44,870 nucleotides of DNA from an uncultured Persicobacter sp. (GCA_947498325.1 CANMKE010000037.1:1-44870), one strand, 5' to 3'; shown: positions 34,118 through 44,024, numbered from the stretch's first letter. Program-made: numbers and translations. The notes: a model not told the origin generated them from the sequence alone.

Positions 34118-37100
34118 ATGTCTTATATATACCTATTACTGCTTGCCTTGCTTCACTTTACGGAGGCAAAACCCACTCAGGGATCAATAGATCACAAACT
34201 GACCACCATCACCCTTGAGGATGAAATATCAGAATTTACTTTTGAGCAGAAGATTTTTGAAGATGATCAAGGGTTGATTTATGTGGTCGGTAAAAGCCAG
34301 TCCATAGGTTTGGTACAGGGCGAAAAAGTTATTCCTTTAAATGATAAATACCCTTCACCAAAACCTTATATAAAGCGATTTTTTAATAAAAAAAGGGTCA
34401 TGTTTGGCCTGACGGAGGATAGTTTACATCGCTATGATCCCGCGAAAGGCGCCATGTTAAAATGTGCATTGCCTTTCAGTGTTGAACCTAAAGATAGTCC
34501 AATATTTAGTGTTCAAGACGATCGGGTAACAATCCTCATCGATACAAAAGTTGGTCAATATGATTTTCAGGAGCAACAGTGGCGTACTTTTGATCTTCGG
34601 AAAGGTCATAGTGTGTATTATGATGAGGGTAATTATTGGGTAACGGACATTTTTAAAGGGGTATTTCAATTACAAGGGGAAGATTTAGTGGCCGTTGAAC
34701 CGTTGGCCCACCTCAAATTGAGAAGCACTCCCGTAGGATTTTGCAGCCTGAATAACAATACTTTTATATTTAACCGCAAAGGGGAAGTTTATCAATATAA
34801 TACAGCAGGGAAGAGTATCACGGATTCCTTGTTTTTTGAGGAATTACTGGAGTACAAGGTAAAAGCAGCCATTAAATATGATGATGACCACATTCTCCTT
34901 GACGTGGCCCGATCGGCGCCTTTCCTGTTTAACATCCATAGCAAGGCGTTGAAAAAAATGGGCAGTTTTCAAGATGAAGACCAAGCTTATGGTTTTTTGG
35001 TAGATCGGCAGCAAAATATTTGGTGGGGCAGTCATGGAAATTTGAAATGTTTATCAAAAAATCAGCAACTAAATATTTATGTTCCTGAGGGAAACCGAAT
35101 AAGTGTAGCGGAAAATGATCTACAATATTATATTGCTGATGAGCAGTTTAATCATTTTACTTATGACGATTCTGCTGGGCGGTTTTCAGTAGAAACCTTG
35201 CATAAGATAAATGATCACCTTGAGCGAATAAGTGTGTATTATCCTTTAGTTGTGGGCGGTAAATCGGAGCTCCTTTATTGCTATTTGGATAAATCTAAAG
35301 GCTTCAAAAAAATCGGCAATCTTTCGATTACCCAGTATAAAAAGTTTGTCTACAAAGGTGAGGTATATTATGCGTGTTTCGGGGCAGAAACTATTGGGGT
35401 GGCGAAATTTATTGGACGTCAGCTGTTCTTCTTTTCAGTTTATCTGGATACTAAATTTTCCCCTTTAAAAGTTCACCATAATCACAAAAATGGTGAAGGC
35501 TTTTCTTTTTCATTTTTTGATGGCAACAATATTGGATTCCTTGAATTAGACAACGTTCAAATTGATTTCTTGATGGATCACTTGCTGCCGATAGAGGAGT
35601 ATACTAAAAAATATACTAACGGTAAACGATTGCCAAATACCGATCAACTCTATAAAAGAATGGACAATCGGGTTGTTGTAACTCAAAAACAGAGCGATGA
35701 AGGGATGTTTTATTTTGAGAACAAGGAGCTATATTTTGCCTTTAAGGAACAAACCTTCCATGTTGATGCAGAAGAAGGTGCTCTTCAGTTGGTAGAAAAT
35801 ATGGCCGATTCACATCGCATCTATGTTCAGGAAGAGGGCCCAGGGAAAGTGGTGCTGACCAAAGCGGGTTTTTCTTACTTTCAAAATGCAAATGGAGATC
35901 GTTACCCATTGGGTTTAGGCCACCGTGATGCAGCGCATATCAGCCTTTCAAAAAAAATCGGGCAAGATAAGTATTTGTTTTTTCTGACAGATCATTATGT
36001 CTATCGAGATTTCACGATGGCCAAAGACAGTCTGCAATTGTGCTTCTTCAAATATCAAAAGGTGGTTAATGCACCTCGAGACACTTCCACCACTTTTGTT
36101 AATCAGGATTTACAGCCGACCTTATTGCAACTGAAAAGCGATGAGAGCCTGTTGTTGCAAGTGGCGACGGCAAATTACGACCACCATTCTAAGATCATGT
36201 ACAGGTGTCTGGTGGATGGGGAAGTTTGGCAGAGCTGGGGTTCGGGGCAGCAGTTTCAGTTGTCTGGGCTGGCGTTTGGAAAACATCGAATAACGATTGA
36301 GGCACGGCATAATTTTGATCATTTCATTGCGCCAATAACTTTCGACCTGAGTGTCGGTGCGCCATGGTATTTGTCTTATTATATGCTGGCGCTCTATGTA
36401 TTTTTGCTACTGATAAATATCTACATTGCCCGCAGGTACAGCCTCCATAAAATAAAGGCCAGAAATGAATATCTCGAGGAACAGGTGCATAACAGAACGC
36501 AGGAATTGGAACATCGAGCGGTGGTTTTAGAGGAGCAAAATAAAAAAATTGCCATTCAGGCTCAGGAGATTGAGGGTTTTAACCGAGAATTGGAATCAAG
36601 AAACCAAAACCTTGAGGCGTCGATTGTTTATGCGAAGCGGGTTCAAAAAGTTTTTTCACCTTCATTATCTACCATCAGAAAGTTCATTCCTCATTCCTTT
36701 CTTTTTTCGCGGGCGAAAGATCACCTAAGTGGTGATTTTTTCTGGATTGAAGAGGTGCCTCAGGGCGTAATTTTTGCAGTGGCAGATTGTACAGGGCATG
36801 GGGTTGCCTCGGCACTGCTGACCATGTATGCAAGGCGAACATTGGAGGAAATTGTCCTCAATAGAGCAGAAACCAATCCTGCGATAATTTTAAGGGAGCT
36901 TCAAAAACAGTTTACTTTCCGAGAGGCTACGGCAAAGAATCGCAGCGGTGAAGGACTTGAAATAGGGATTGTACTGGTCGATAAAAATCAGCAGGTTTTG
37001 AATTTCGCTGCGGCAAATATGAATTTATTGCTGGTGCAGCATTCAGAAGTGAAAGTGATCAAAGGTGATCGTTTTTATATCGGCAATAACACCTTTGATC

Positions 37101-37417
37101 GTGATTTCAGCTTTACTTATTTTGAGGAACCCTTTGACAAGGATTGCGAAATATTTTTGGCCACAGATGGTTTCTCCGATCAGTTTGGGGGTGAGCATGG
37201 GCGGAAGATGAAAAAAAGACTACAGAATGAATATTTTGAGTCGATCATCGGACAACCTGCAGAGGAACAGGGGACGCGCATTGCTGAGTTTTTCGATAAA
37301 TGGAAAGGTATGGAAGAATTGGTGGACGATGTGATGGTGTTTGGCTGCCGCCCTGCCTCTGTTAAACACAAGGGGCCGCGTCATGGCGTCTTCAATCGGG
37401 ATGAATTTATGGCTTAG
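34118..37417 (+). CDS. Propeller/Y_Y_Y sensor linked to SpoIIE-type PP2C phosphatase (paralog 2)
   Basis: The 1099-aa paralog has the same order: signal peptide (MSYIYLLLLALLHFTEA), a long periplasmic propeller-like region, a Y_Y_Y-like domain, one membrane segment (about residues 750-770), a coiled coil (about 775-845) and a SpoIIE phosphatase (about 880-1080). Motifs are KDHLSGDFFW, FAVADCTGHGVASALLTM, EIFLATDGFSDQFGG and VDDVMVFG. The catalytic C-termini align throughout with few gaps; the sensor halves are much more divergent, though they share a conserved block (Y..W.TDIFKG..). A different signal may thus feed the same output. Its stop overlaps the convergent glycosyltransferase stop by 11 bases. 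Confidence 0.92.
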   Translation: MSYIYLLLLALLHFTEAKPTQGSIDHKLTTITLEDEISEFTFEQKIFEDDQGLIYVVGKSQSIGLVQGEKVIPLNDKYPSPKPYIKRFFNKKRVMFGLTEDSLHRYDPAKGAMLKCALPFSVEPKDSPIFSVQDDRVTILIDTKVGQYDFQEQQWRTFDLRKGHSVYYDEGNYWVTDIFKGVFQLQGEDLVAVEPLAHLKLRSTPVGFCSLNNNTFIFNRKGEVYQYNTAGKSITDSLFFEELLEYKVKAAIKYDDDHILLDVARSAPFLFNIHSKALKKMGSFQDEDQAYGFLVDRQQNIWWGSHGNLKCLSKNQQLNIYVPEGNRISVAENDLQYYIADEQFNHFTYDDSAGRFSVETLHKINDHLERISVYYPLVVGGKSELLYCYLDKSKGFKKIGNLSITQYKKFVYKGEVYYACFGAETIGVAKFIGRQLFFFSVYLDTKFSPLKVHHNHKNGEGFSFSFFDGNNIGFLELDNVQIDFLMDHLLPIEEYTKKYTNGKRLPNTDQLYKRMDNRVVVTQKQSDEGMFYFENKELYFAFKEQTFHVDAEEGALQLVENMADSHRIYVQEEGPGKVVLTKAGFSYFQNANGDRYPLGLGHRDAAHISLSKKIGQDKYLFFLTDHYVYRDFTMAKDSLQLCFFKYQKVVNAPRDTSTTFVNQDLQPTLLQLKSDESLLLQVATANYDHHSKIMYRCLVDGEVWQSWGSGQQFQLSGLAFGKHRITIEARHNFDHFIAPITFDLSVGAPWYLSYYMLALYVFLLLINIYIARRYSLHKIKARNEYLEEQVHNRTQELEHRAVVLEEQNKKIAIQAQEIEGFNRELESRNQNLEASIVYAKRVQKVFSPSLSTIRKFIPHSFLFSRAKDHLSGDFFWIEEVPQGVIFAVADCTGHGVASALLTMYARRTLEEIVLNRAETNPAIILRELQKQFTFREATAKNRSGEGLEIGIVLVDKNQQVLNFAAANMNLLLVQHSEVKVIKGDRFYIGNNTFDRDFSFTYFEEPFDKDCEIFLATDGFSDQFGGEHGRKMKKRLQNEYFESIIGQPAEEQGTRIAEFFDKWKGMEELVDDVMVFGCRPASVKHKGPRHGVFNRDEFMA

Positions 37418-39098
37418 GTGAGGAAGTTGCTTTTTCCTTTTCAGGATCCTGATGAACCGCAGGACGGTGATAAAAATAGAAGCCATTTTCTTCATATATC
37501 AACCTTAGGTTTCTCACGCCTCTAACCCTGAAATGCTGCTCTTTTCGGATATAGATGTACAGGTCTTTATCAATATTGCCAAAAAGCAACCAGTCAGCAG
37601 ACTGACTTTTAGGACCGCTTTTTTGCTGTTGACCATAAAATAAAGGGGACGCATTATTGGTGCCACTGGCCAAAATGTAGCAATCTTCTGCCTTATGAGC
37701 TTTAATAAACCGCAGGGCAGGCCCCTGGTAGGCCTCCTCAACAACCGGCAAATAGCGGTAAAGGGAAAACTGAATGCTCAGGACAATAGAGAAGAAAATG
37801 ATCTCGACGGCAAAGGTGATTTTTTTTCGCTCCATCAGGTAGAGGCCGTACAAAATACCTGCGGTGTATAATAGGCCTATAATACCGTCCTGTTCTCCAT
37901 TGAATTTCAGGGTTTCAAACATTTGTCTGATCAGCGGGTAATCTTCGAGCGGCAATACCCCACTGATTTCGGCAAGCTTGGGTAAAATATACAGCCCTAC
38001 GCCGAAAATTATGGCCATCAGGGAAATAGATGAATACAACCAAACAGGAAAGGTACGCTTCTGCAGGAAGATCTGATTGAGGTACAGGCCCGAAAAGTAA
38101 CTGAGTGGAAACAAGGCCAAGGCATTAAAATAAAACCAGTTTTTTGAAGGCAGAAAAGCAAATAAAATCAGGATTACCCAAAGGGTAATGGCCATAAATT
38201 TTTTAAAAAGCTTGTTGCGCTGTTCATTGATATTGGAAATGAAATAGGCAATCGCAAGTAAGCTCATCGGGAAACAGGCTGCAATAATCAGCCATAAATG
38301 GGTACTTGGAATTGGCCCATGATAGGAGTGGTAGCGATCCATCAAGCTCATGTTTGGAAATACCGAAAGTGCAAGATCCTCGATGCTGTGTTGCATCAGA
38401 AAGAAAACGCAATAAATGAGTATTGGCGCACAGAAACCCATTAAAATCAGTGTAAATTGAGTGGCTTTGAAGGGGGGCATTTTTCTGTTGATGGTATAAA
38501 TGACCACCATCACCACTATCGGAATAATGAGTGCCTCAGAACCTGCCAGCAAAAGGTTGAGGGCCGTAAGGAAACCACACAGCAAAAGGTTTTTCTCAGA
38601 TTTTTTATGAATGCCGATGTAGAAATAATACAATGCACTGAAAAATAGCAGGTGATGTAGTGGAATTGGGTTAATAAACCTGAAGAAGAAATGAGGAAGA
38701 AAGGAGGTCAGGTAGCTGCCCAGCCACAGCCATCCCATTCGGATACCATGAAGGCTTTTACCCATCCTGTAAATCATGATTAAAGTAAAAACACCACTAA
38801 TAGCATTTGGGAGCCTAAAAAATAGAGGGTTATCACCCAAAAGTTGTGTGCAAATTGTAATCAACCAGCTAAAGAGTGGCAGGTCGCCCCAAATCTTTTT
38901 AAAGCCTATCTGCGGAATCCACCATTCCTTGGTGAGCCACATTTCTCGGGATTTTTCTGCCAAGTTGAGCTCCTGACCTTCAATCAGTGGAAGGCTTTGC
39001 GTATAGGGTACAAACAGCAGAAGTCCTATAATAGTGATAAATATCTCTGCTTGATATTTACTCCATAACTGTTGCGTTTTGCTGTTGGGTTTGTTCAA
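37407..39098 (-). CDS. ArnT/PMT-like membrane glycosyltransferase (GT-C fold)
   Basis: A 563-aa protein with about ten to twelve transmembrane segments. The opening periplasmic loop reads PLIEGQELNLAEKSREMWLTKEWWIPQIG, the place of the catalytic acidic pair in ArnT-type enzymes (usually D-E). KIWGDLPLFSWL is the substrate loop, and LPNAISGVFTLIMIYRMGKSLHG completes the family pattern. The C-terminal 100 residues are soluble and periplasmic (FIKAHKAEDCYILASGT...). Such enzymes move a sugar from a polyprenyl phosphate donor to lipid or protein. The acceptor is unknown. It has no operon partner; the upstream hairpin at 39148-39179 separates it from the TrpF-like gene. Confidence 0.85.
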   Translation of the reverse strand: MNKPNSKTQQLWSKYQAEIFITIIGLLLFVPYTQSLPLIEGQELNLAEKSREMWLTKEWWIPQIGFKKIWGDLPLFSWLITICTQLLGDNPLFFRLPNAISGVFTLIMIYRMGKSLHGIRMGWLWLGSYLTSFLPHFFFRFINPIPLHHLLFFSALYYFYIGIHKKSEKNLLLCGFLTALNLLLAGSEALIIPIVVMVVIYTINRKMPPFKATQFTLILMGFCAPILIYCVFFLMQHSIEDLALSVFPNMSLMDRYHSYHGPIPSTHLWLIIAACFPMSLLAIAYFISNINEQRNKLFKKFMAITLWVILILFAFLPSKNWFYFNALALFPLSYFSGLYLNQIFLQKRTFPVWLYSSISLMAIIFGVGLYILPKLAEISGVLPLEDYPLIRQMFETLKFNGEQDGIIGLLYTAGILYGLYLMERKKITFAVEIIFFSIVLSIQFSLYRYLPVVEEAYQGPALRFIKAHKAEDCYILASGTNNASPLFYGQQQKSGPKSQSADWLLFGNIDKDLYIYIRKEQHFRVRGVRNLRLIYEENGFYFYHRPAVHQDPEKEKATSSPKP

Positions 39099-39147
39099 AG
39101 TAATAAGGAAGGGATGGCGTTAATCCTTATTACGATGACGCATAAAA

Positions 39148-39179
39148 AAAGTCGCATTCAAATGACTGAATGCGACTTT
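39148..39179. terminator. Bidirectional terminator between the TrpF-like and glycosyltransferase genes
   Basis: AAAGTCGCATTCA (39148-39160) and TGAATGCGACTTT (39167-39179) form a perfect 13-bp stem with T-rich sequence on both sides; it should end the minus-strand TrpF-like transcript. Confidence 0.85.
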
Positions 39180-39201
39180 TTCTTTATCAATGCTCAAAAG
39201 A

Positions 39202-39816
39202 TTATTCTTCATCAAGCGCCTCAAGGATTTCTTCAAATTCATCGTAGTTTTTAAATCCAGGACGAATTTCCTCACCACCTTTAATGGCGATACCCTTAAT
39301 TTCAGAGTTCAGCAATTTTGGCAGACTTTGCTGATTTACTTCAAAGCCAAGCACAATGTCATACTCTTTCGACAATTCATAAACCGCCTCAAGGTCTTCC
39401 TTCATGCTTACCGCACGGCTGTCCTCAATGAGGACAAATTCGATATAACTTTCAATATCACTGATTTCATCCTCGACTTCATCCATTGATTTCTGCGCAA
39501 GATCAACCTTGTAAATCAACTTTTTGCCGGTGCTCTGTAGTGCTTCCAAAAGATCAATGTGCATGACCTGAATGTAGTCCACCTGATGCTCAACGGTCAT
39601 CTGCTGAATAAGCTGAAGATCATTGCTTTCGAATTCTACCACTTTGGCAATGCCTGAAATCCACTCCGTAATTTCGGTATATTCCTCTGGCTTCAGGTAG
39701 TTTGCCATTGCAGGATCCACAGGGAAGCCAATTGCATCAACCATCATTCCTGCACAGTAGCGCGCATCACTCAGGTTGTTTACTTCACTGATTTTGACAA
39801 ATGTTTTTAGGGCCAT
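39202..39816 (-). CDS. Phosphoribosylanthranilate isomerase-like protein without the catalytic cysteine
   Basis: A 204-aa TIM-barrel protein clearly related to TrpF: the start VKISEVNNLSDARYCAGMMVDAIGF matches TrpF's VKICG-type opening, and the end GGEEIRPGFKNYDEFEEILEAL matches the family's phosphate-binding end. But Ser10 replaces the general-base cysteine, and the central region with the acid catalyst (around VLIEDSRA) does not show the usual aspartate in a GGTG-type context. It probably lacks isomerase activity. No trp genes are adjacent. It is monocistronic, divergent from the thioredoxin gene, and ends in a strong terminator. The role is unknown. Confidence 0.8.
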   Translation of the reverse strand: MALKTFVKISEVNNLSDARYCAGMMVDAIGFPVDPAMANYLKPEEYTEITEWISGIAKVVEFESNDLQLIQQMTVEHQVDYIQVMHIDLLEALQSTGKKLIYKVDLAQKSMDEVEDEISDIESYIEFVLIEDSRAVSMKEDLEAVYELSKEYDIVLGFEVNQQSLPKLLNSEIKGIAIKGGEEIRPGFKNYDEFEEILEALDEE

Positions 39817-39958
39817 ATCAATATTATAAAAAATCTATTTTAATTTTACTGCTGATTTCGCTGCTATTTCGTTTAGCAAGTAAACCTAACGGCGAAATGT
39901 GCTACGAATTACGAAATAGTCTGTGTACTTCACAACCTTTAATTAGAATTTTAGTGCT

Positions 39959-40291
39959 ATGGAAGCAAATTCCCCAAATATAAAATCACTTTCGGAAGCC
40001 GATTACCGGTCATCGATTCAGGAACGGCAACGTGCGGTAGTGCTATTTACAGCGCCCTGGTGCGGTATGTGCAAACGGCTGAAACCCCTGTTCGCCGCCA
40101 AGTCTGTCGAATTTCCGGCGATTGATTTTTTCACCGTAGATATTGGGCAATTTCCTGATTTGCGAAAGGAGGCCAATGTAACAAGTTTGCCATTTTTTGC
40201 GACTTATAAAGAAGGAGTGCTGCAAGCGCACCAAGCCACCAACAAGCCAGATGTTTTCATAAACCTTCTCAAATCTCTTTTAGATGACTAA
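39959..40291 (+). CDS. Thioredoxin-family protein
   Basis: A 110-aa thioredoxin fold with the active site APWCGMCKRL (CxxC) and the cis-proline in TSLPFFATYKEG. No signal peptide is visible, so it should be cytosolic. Its last 8 bases overlap the start of the subtilase gene, a translationally coupled pair. Typical thioredoxins read WCGPC; here Pro is Met, which usually shifts the redox potential. It could support the folding of exported partners only indirectly, since it lacks an export signal. Confidence 0.9.
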   Translation: MEANSPNIKSLSEADYRSSIQERQRAVVLFTAPWCGMCKRLKPLFAAKSVEFPAIDFFTVDIGQFPDLRKEANVTSLPFFATYKEGVLQAHQATNKPDVFINLLKSLLDD

Positions 40292-41891
40292 ACGATTAAC
40301 CGTTTTACTGCTATTTTTCTTCACCTTCTGTTCCGCCTTTGCTCAGGATGCACGTTTTCTGCTTCAGTTTGCCGATAAGGCAGGAAGCCATTATTCCATC
40401 AGCAAGCCCGAAGAATTTCTTTCTTCAGCAGCTATTGAACGCCGAAACCGCCTGGGGATTAGTGTTGACGAAACGGATTTGCCCGTCAGTAAAAAATATA
40501 TCGAAGAGGTTCAAGATGCCGGATTTTCCCTAATCGGTCAGACCAAATGGCTGAATGGAGTGGAAGTTATAGCGGATAAAGATCAGCAGGAGGCGCTTTT
40601 GGCGATTGATGGCGTAGATGCGGTAACTTACCTCGGCCCTGTGGATGACCACGAACACGTACAGCCCATAGAACGTGAAGCAGGCAATGGTACCGATCAA
40701 AACCTGACCAATGTACAGAATAACAATTTTCTTAAAGTGGATTCACTGAGAAATGAAGGGTGGAATGCAGAGGGCATAAAAATCGCCATTTTCGACGCCG
40801 GCTTTATTCATATGAAAGATGCCGGGGGCGCCGGTTTTCAGGCAATTGCTCAGGGGCGGTTAATTGGACAGAAAAATTTTATTGAACCTGACAAAGATGT
40901 ATTTCGCTACCACGCACATGGCACCCATGTTTTTTCGGTGATGGGGTATTATGAGCAGGGGAAATTTGAAGGGATAGCGCCCGATGCGGATTATTTATTG
41001 TGCGTTACCGAGGATGTCCGTAATGAGTATCGCTATGAGGAGCTCAACTGGATGATGGCGGCAGAGTATGCCGACAGTGCCGGCGTGGATATGATACAGT
41101 CTTCACTGGGTTATTACGATTTCGATGATCCGGAGATGAATTATACCTGGGACGACCTCGATGGTGCGTCGGCAATGATTACCCAGGCGGCGAATTTTGC
41201 CGCAAGCCGTGGTATCTTGGTGGTCAATTCTGCAGGAAATGAAGGGCGGAAAAGCTGGCAAAAAATTTCCATGCCCGCTGATAGTAAAGAGGTATTGGCC
41301 GTAGGGGCGGTAACCTCTACCTGGGGAAGAGCAAGCTTTTCTTCTTTCGGCACCAAAGACCCCGACGAAATAAAGCCTGATGTAGTCACGTTGGGCAGTG
41401 GCGTGGTGGTGGCCTCCTGGCAGGATCGATTTGGCACCAATTCCGGAACTTCGTTTGCGAGTCCAATGGTGGCGGGTGTTGCGGCCATGGTTCTTAAAGA
41501 GCACCCTGATTGGCGGCCTGAAAGAGTGATCGCGTATTTTCATGAAATCAGTCACCGATGTGAAAGCCCTACCGTTGAGCTTGGCTACGGGGTACCATTC
41601 AATGAATGTAAGCCATTGAGCAATGAAAAGCCACTGACTGCTTTGTTTAAAATAGCCCCAAATCCTATTGAAGGAAACCGGATTCAGTTGTTAGTGGGGG
41701 CTTCCCCAGTTACAGATTGTCAGTTTTTGATTTATGACAGTAAGGGGAGCCAGGTCGTTTCAACGAATGCCCAGCTGGAGGCCTACAGCCTGGTCTCTTT
41801 GCCCATAAATACCTATTTGAATCCAGGAGTGTACAGTCTGGTTTGGAAGTGTGCTCGTGGGCAGGGCAGTCAAAAGCTGGTAGTGAAATAA
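40284..41891 (+). CDS. Secreted subtilisin-like serine protease with T9SS sorting tail
   Basis: A 535-aa S8 protease. Signal peptide (to about residue 20), an N-terminal propeptide-like region to about residue 160, then the catalytic domain with Asp171 (IAIFDAGF), His212 (HAHGTHVFS), Asn319 (NSAGNEG) and Ser390 (GTSFASPM). The C-terminal 80 residues (KIAPNPIEGN ... LNPGVYSLVWK ... SQKLVVK) are a type A sorting domain, so it is exported by the type IX system and anchored or released at the cell surface. It starts 8 bases inside the thioredoxin gene. The following TPR gene has the same orientation. Confidence 0.94.
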   Translation: MTKRLTVLLLFFFTFCSAFAQDARFLLQFADKAGSHYSISKPEEFLSSAAIERRNRLGISVDETDLPVSKKYIEEVQDAGFSLIGQTKWLNGVEVIADKDQQEALLAIDGVDAVTYLGPVDDHEHVQPIEREAGNGTDQNLTNVQNNNFLKVDSLRNEGWNAEGIKIAIFDAGFIHMKDAGGAGFQAIAQGRLIGQKNFIEPDKDVFRYHAHGTHVFSVMGYYEQGKFEGIAPDADYLLCVTEDVRNEYRYEELNWMMAAEYADSAGVDMIQSSLGYYDFDDPEMNYTWDDLDGASAMITQAANFAASRGILVVNSAGNEGRKSWQKISMPADSKEVLAVGAVTSTWGRASFSSFGTKDPDEIKPDVVTLGSGVVVASWQDRFGTNSGTSFASPMVAGVAAMVLKEHPDWRPERVIAYFHEISHRCESPTVELGYGVPFNECKPLSNEKPLTALFKIAPNPIEGNRIQLLVGASPVTDCQFLIYDSKGSQVVSTNAQLEAYSLVSLPINTYLNPGVYSLVWKCARGQGSQKLVVK

Positions 41892-41956
41892 GCTTTTGGA
41901 CAATAATTTTCAGCATTTGATTTTTTCTGCCATATTTGATAAAATTTTTTATACCA

Positions 41957-42682
41957 ATGAAATACACCCTGACATTAATGCTACTGCTGATATGCAGTTT
42001 TGGAGCGGTAGCTCAGACATCAACAAATGCTCAAAAATTAATCGATAAAGGACTCGCCCTTTATGATAAAGGTGAGATTGAAAAGGCGGAAGCGACTTTT
42101 ACGGAGGCTGTAAACGTGGACATGAAGAATGCTGCGATTTATATGCTCAGGGGAATGGCACGTGAAGCCTTGGAAATGGGGCAGGAGGCCGTGGAAGATT
42201 ATAATATGGCACTGACGCTTAATCCTGAAGATACCATGGCCTATGTGGTGCGTGGGCAGTTGAAAATGTCTTTGGGAAATGATGACGGTGCCGTGATGGA
42301 TTTCACTCACGCCCTTGATCTTAATGACGAACTGCCGGAAGCCTATCGCTCACGGGCGATGGTGTATTACCTGCAGGACAATTTCAAACGGGCATTGGGC
42401 GATTTTCAGGAAGCACTTTTGCTTGAAGCTGATGAAGCCTCAGACTATTTCTATATTGGCATTTGCCTCCGCCAACAGGGAAAAAACACCCGCGCCATCG
42501 GCTTTTTCAATACCTGTCTGATGTTTGACCCAAATAATGCGGAGGTCTATTATCAGCGAGGGCTTGCAGAAAATGATTTAAAAGAACTCGATTACGCCTG
42601 CGAAGATTTCAATAAGGCTTATGAGCTTGGGATGACGGAACTCAAAGACCTTATCAAGGATTATTGTAAGCCCAAGCCTTAA
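41957..42682 (+). CDS. Exported tetratricopeptide-repeat protein
   Basis: The 241-aa protein has a signal peptide (YTLTLMLLLICSFGAVAQ) and about six TPR units, with repeating GxAxYxxGxxxxAxxxFxxAxxLxP-like patterns (for example YDKGEIEKAEATFTEAVNVD and QDNFKRALGDFQEALLLEAD). It is likely periplasmic and serves protein-protein contacts. ATG at 41957 is favoured because it begins the signal peptide; an in-frame ATG at 41936 adds seven residues. It lies 65 bases after the subtilase on the same strand and may belong to the same transcript. Confidence 0.88.
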   Translation: MKYTLTLMLLLICSFGAVAQTSTNAQKLIDKGLALYDKGEIEKAEATFTEAVNVDMKNAAIYMLRGMAREALEMGQEAVEDYNMALTLNPEDTMAYVVRGQLKMSLGNDDGAVMDFTHALDLNDELPEAYRSRAMVYYLQDNFKRALGDFQEALLLEADEASDYFYIGICLRQQGKNTRAIGFFNTCLMFDPNNAEVYYQRGLAENDLKELDYACEDFNKAYELGMTELKDLIKDYCKPKP

Positions 42683-42725
42683 ATTTCTTTATTATCGTAA
42701 AATAACGTTGATCGATGCCTACTTT

Positions 42726-42775
42726 TTTGGTTCGCAATTTGTAGTTCCTTAACTTTGAGATTCAATCGAAAGGAG
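42726..42775 (+). promoter_or_regulatory. mnmA promoter and ribosome-binding site
   Basis: TTTG (42726-42729) and TAACTTTG (42750-42757) form a full Bacteroidota promoter with a 20-nt spacer. AAAGGAG (42769-42775) lies 5 bases before the mnmA ATG, a rare clear Shine-Dalgarno in this window. Confidence 0.65.
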
Positions 42776-42780
42776 AATAG

Positions 42781-43977
42781 ATGAAAAGAGTGGTAGTTGG
42801 TTTGTCGGGAGGCGTTGATTCCTCTGTGGCGGCCTATTTACTCAAAGAGCAAGGCTACGATGTAATCGGCCTGTTTATGAAAAATTGGCATGATGATTCC
42901 GTAACGATCAGCGACGAATGTCCTTGGTTGGAAGACTCAAATGATGCCCTAATTGTAGCCCAGAAATTGGGAATCCCATTTCAAACCATTGATTTAAGCA
43001 CGCAGTACAAGGAACGTATTGTGGATTATATGTTCAATGAGTATGAAAAGGGCAGAACCCCAAACCCTGATGTGCTATGTAACAGAGAAATAAAATTTGA
43101 TATATTCTTAAAGACTGCACTGGAGCTTGGTGCTGATTACGTGGCTACCGGACATTACTGTCGTAAATCATCCATAGAGAAAGATGGTGAGCAGGTATAT
43201 CAGTTATTGGCTGGTAAGGATGATAACAAGGATCAAAGTTATTTCCTTTGCCAATTAAATCAGGAGCAATTATCCAAAGCATTGTTCCCTGTTGGTGATC
43301 TTGAAAAACCGGAAGTAAGAAGAATCGCTAAAGAAGCCGATTTGATCACTGCCGAGAAAAAGGATTCTCAGGGTTTGTGTTTTATTGGGAAGGTGCGCTT
43401 GCCAGATTTCCTTCAGCAAAAGCTGAAACCGAAGGCGGGAAAAGTGTATGAGATTCCTGCGGATGCGCCAGTTTTTGAAGCCTATCAAGCCAAAATAAAG
43501 AATGCTGCAAACGAGGAAGAATGGCTGAAAGCCATTGCTGCACCTTTCTTTTTTCATCCGAGTATGGGGAAAGAGGTTGGTGATCATCGTGGTGCACATT
43601 ACTATACTATTGGTCAGCGTAAAGGACTGGGAATCGGTGGAACTGTGGAGCCGTTGTTTGTTATTGATACCAACACGGAATCCAATGTGATTTTCACCGG
43701 ACAGGGAAAAGATCACCCAGGTTTGAAGCGTTTCGGGATTTTTGTGAGCAATGAAGAGACCCATTGGGTTCGGGAAGATTTACGCATGAAGGTCGGAGAG
43801 ATGAAGCGCTTTCAGGCAAGAATTAGATACCGAGAGGATCTTTCATCAGCAACCTTATATCAGAAAGAAGAAGGCCTGTACGTGGTTTTCGATACTGAAA
43901 GAGTAGGGGTCGCTGCCGGGCAATTCGTTGCTTGGTATGATGGCGAAGAACTGATAGGATCAGGGACAATCGGTTAA
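42781..43977 (+). CDS. mnmA: tRNA-specific 2-thiouridylase
   Basis: The 398-aa enzyme installs the 2-thio group on wobble uridine of Lys/Glu/Gln tRNAs. The PP-loop is GLSGGVDSS (residues 8-16). Cys100 ([12 protein letters not shown]) and Cys200 (DSQGLCFIG) are the two catalytic cysteines. ATGHYCRKS binds the nucleotide and the C-terminal beta barrel ends with [18 protein letters not shown]. Sulfur is delivered by cysteine desulfurases, not encoded here. It has a strong Shine-Dalgarno and its own promoter and terminator, so it is a single transcription unit. Confidence 0.97.
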   Translation: MKRVVVGLSGGVDSSVAAYLLKEQGYDVIGLFMKNWHDDSVTISDECPWLEDSNDALIVAQKLGIPFQTIDLSTQYKERIVDYMFNEYEKGRTPNPDVLCNREIKFDIFLKTALELGADYVATGHYCRKSSIEKDGEQVYQLLAGKDDNKDQSYFLCQLNQEQLSKALFPVGDLEKPEVRRIAKEADLITAEKKDSQGLCFIGKVRLPDFLQQKLKPKAGKVYEIPADAPVFEAYQAKIKNAANEEEWLKAIAAPFFFHPSMGKEVGDHRGAHYYTIGQRKGLGIGGTVEPLFVIDTNTESNVIFTGQGKDHPGLKRFGIFVSNEETHWVREDLRMKVGEMKRFQARIRYREDLSSATLYQKEEGLYVVFDTERVGVAAGQFVAWYDGEELIGSGTIG

Positions 43978-43987
43978 AAATATTAAA

Positions 43988-44024
43988 AAAAATAGCCGTG
44001 GGCGTTCCCTAAAGCTATTTTTTA
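43988..44024 (+). terminator. Intrinsic terminator of mnmA
   Basis: AAAATAGC (43989-43996) and GCTATTTT (44014-44021) form an 8-bp stem with a 17-nt loop, followed by a short T-run. Confidence 0.7.
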
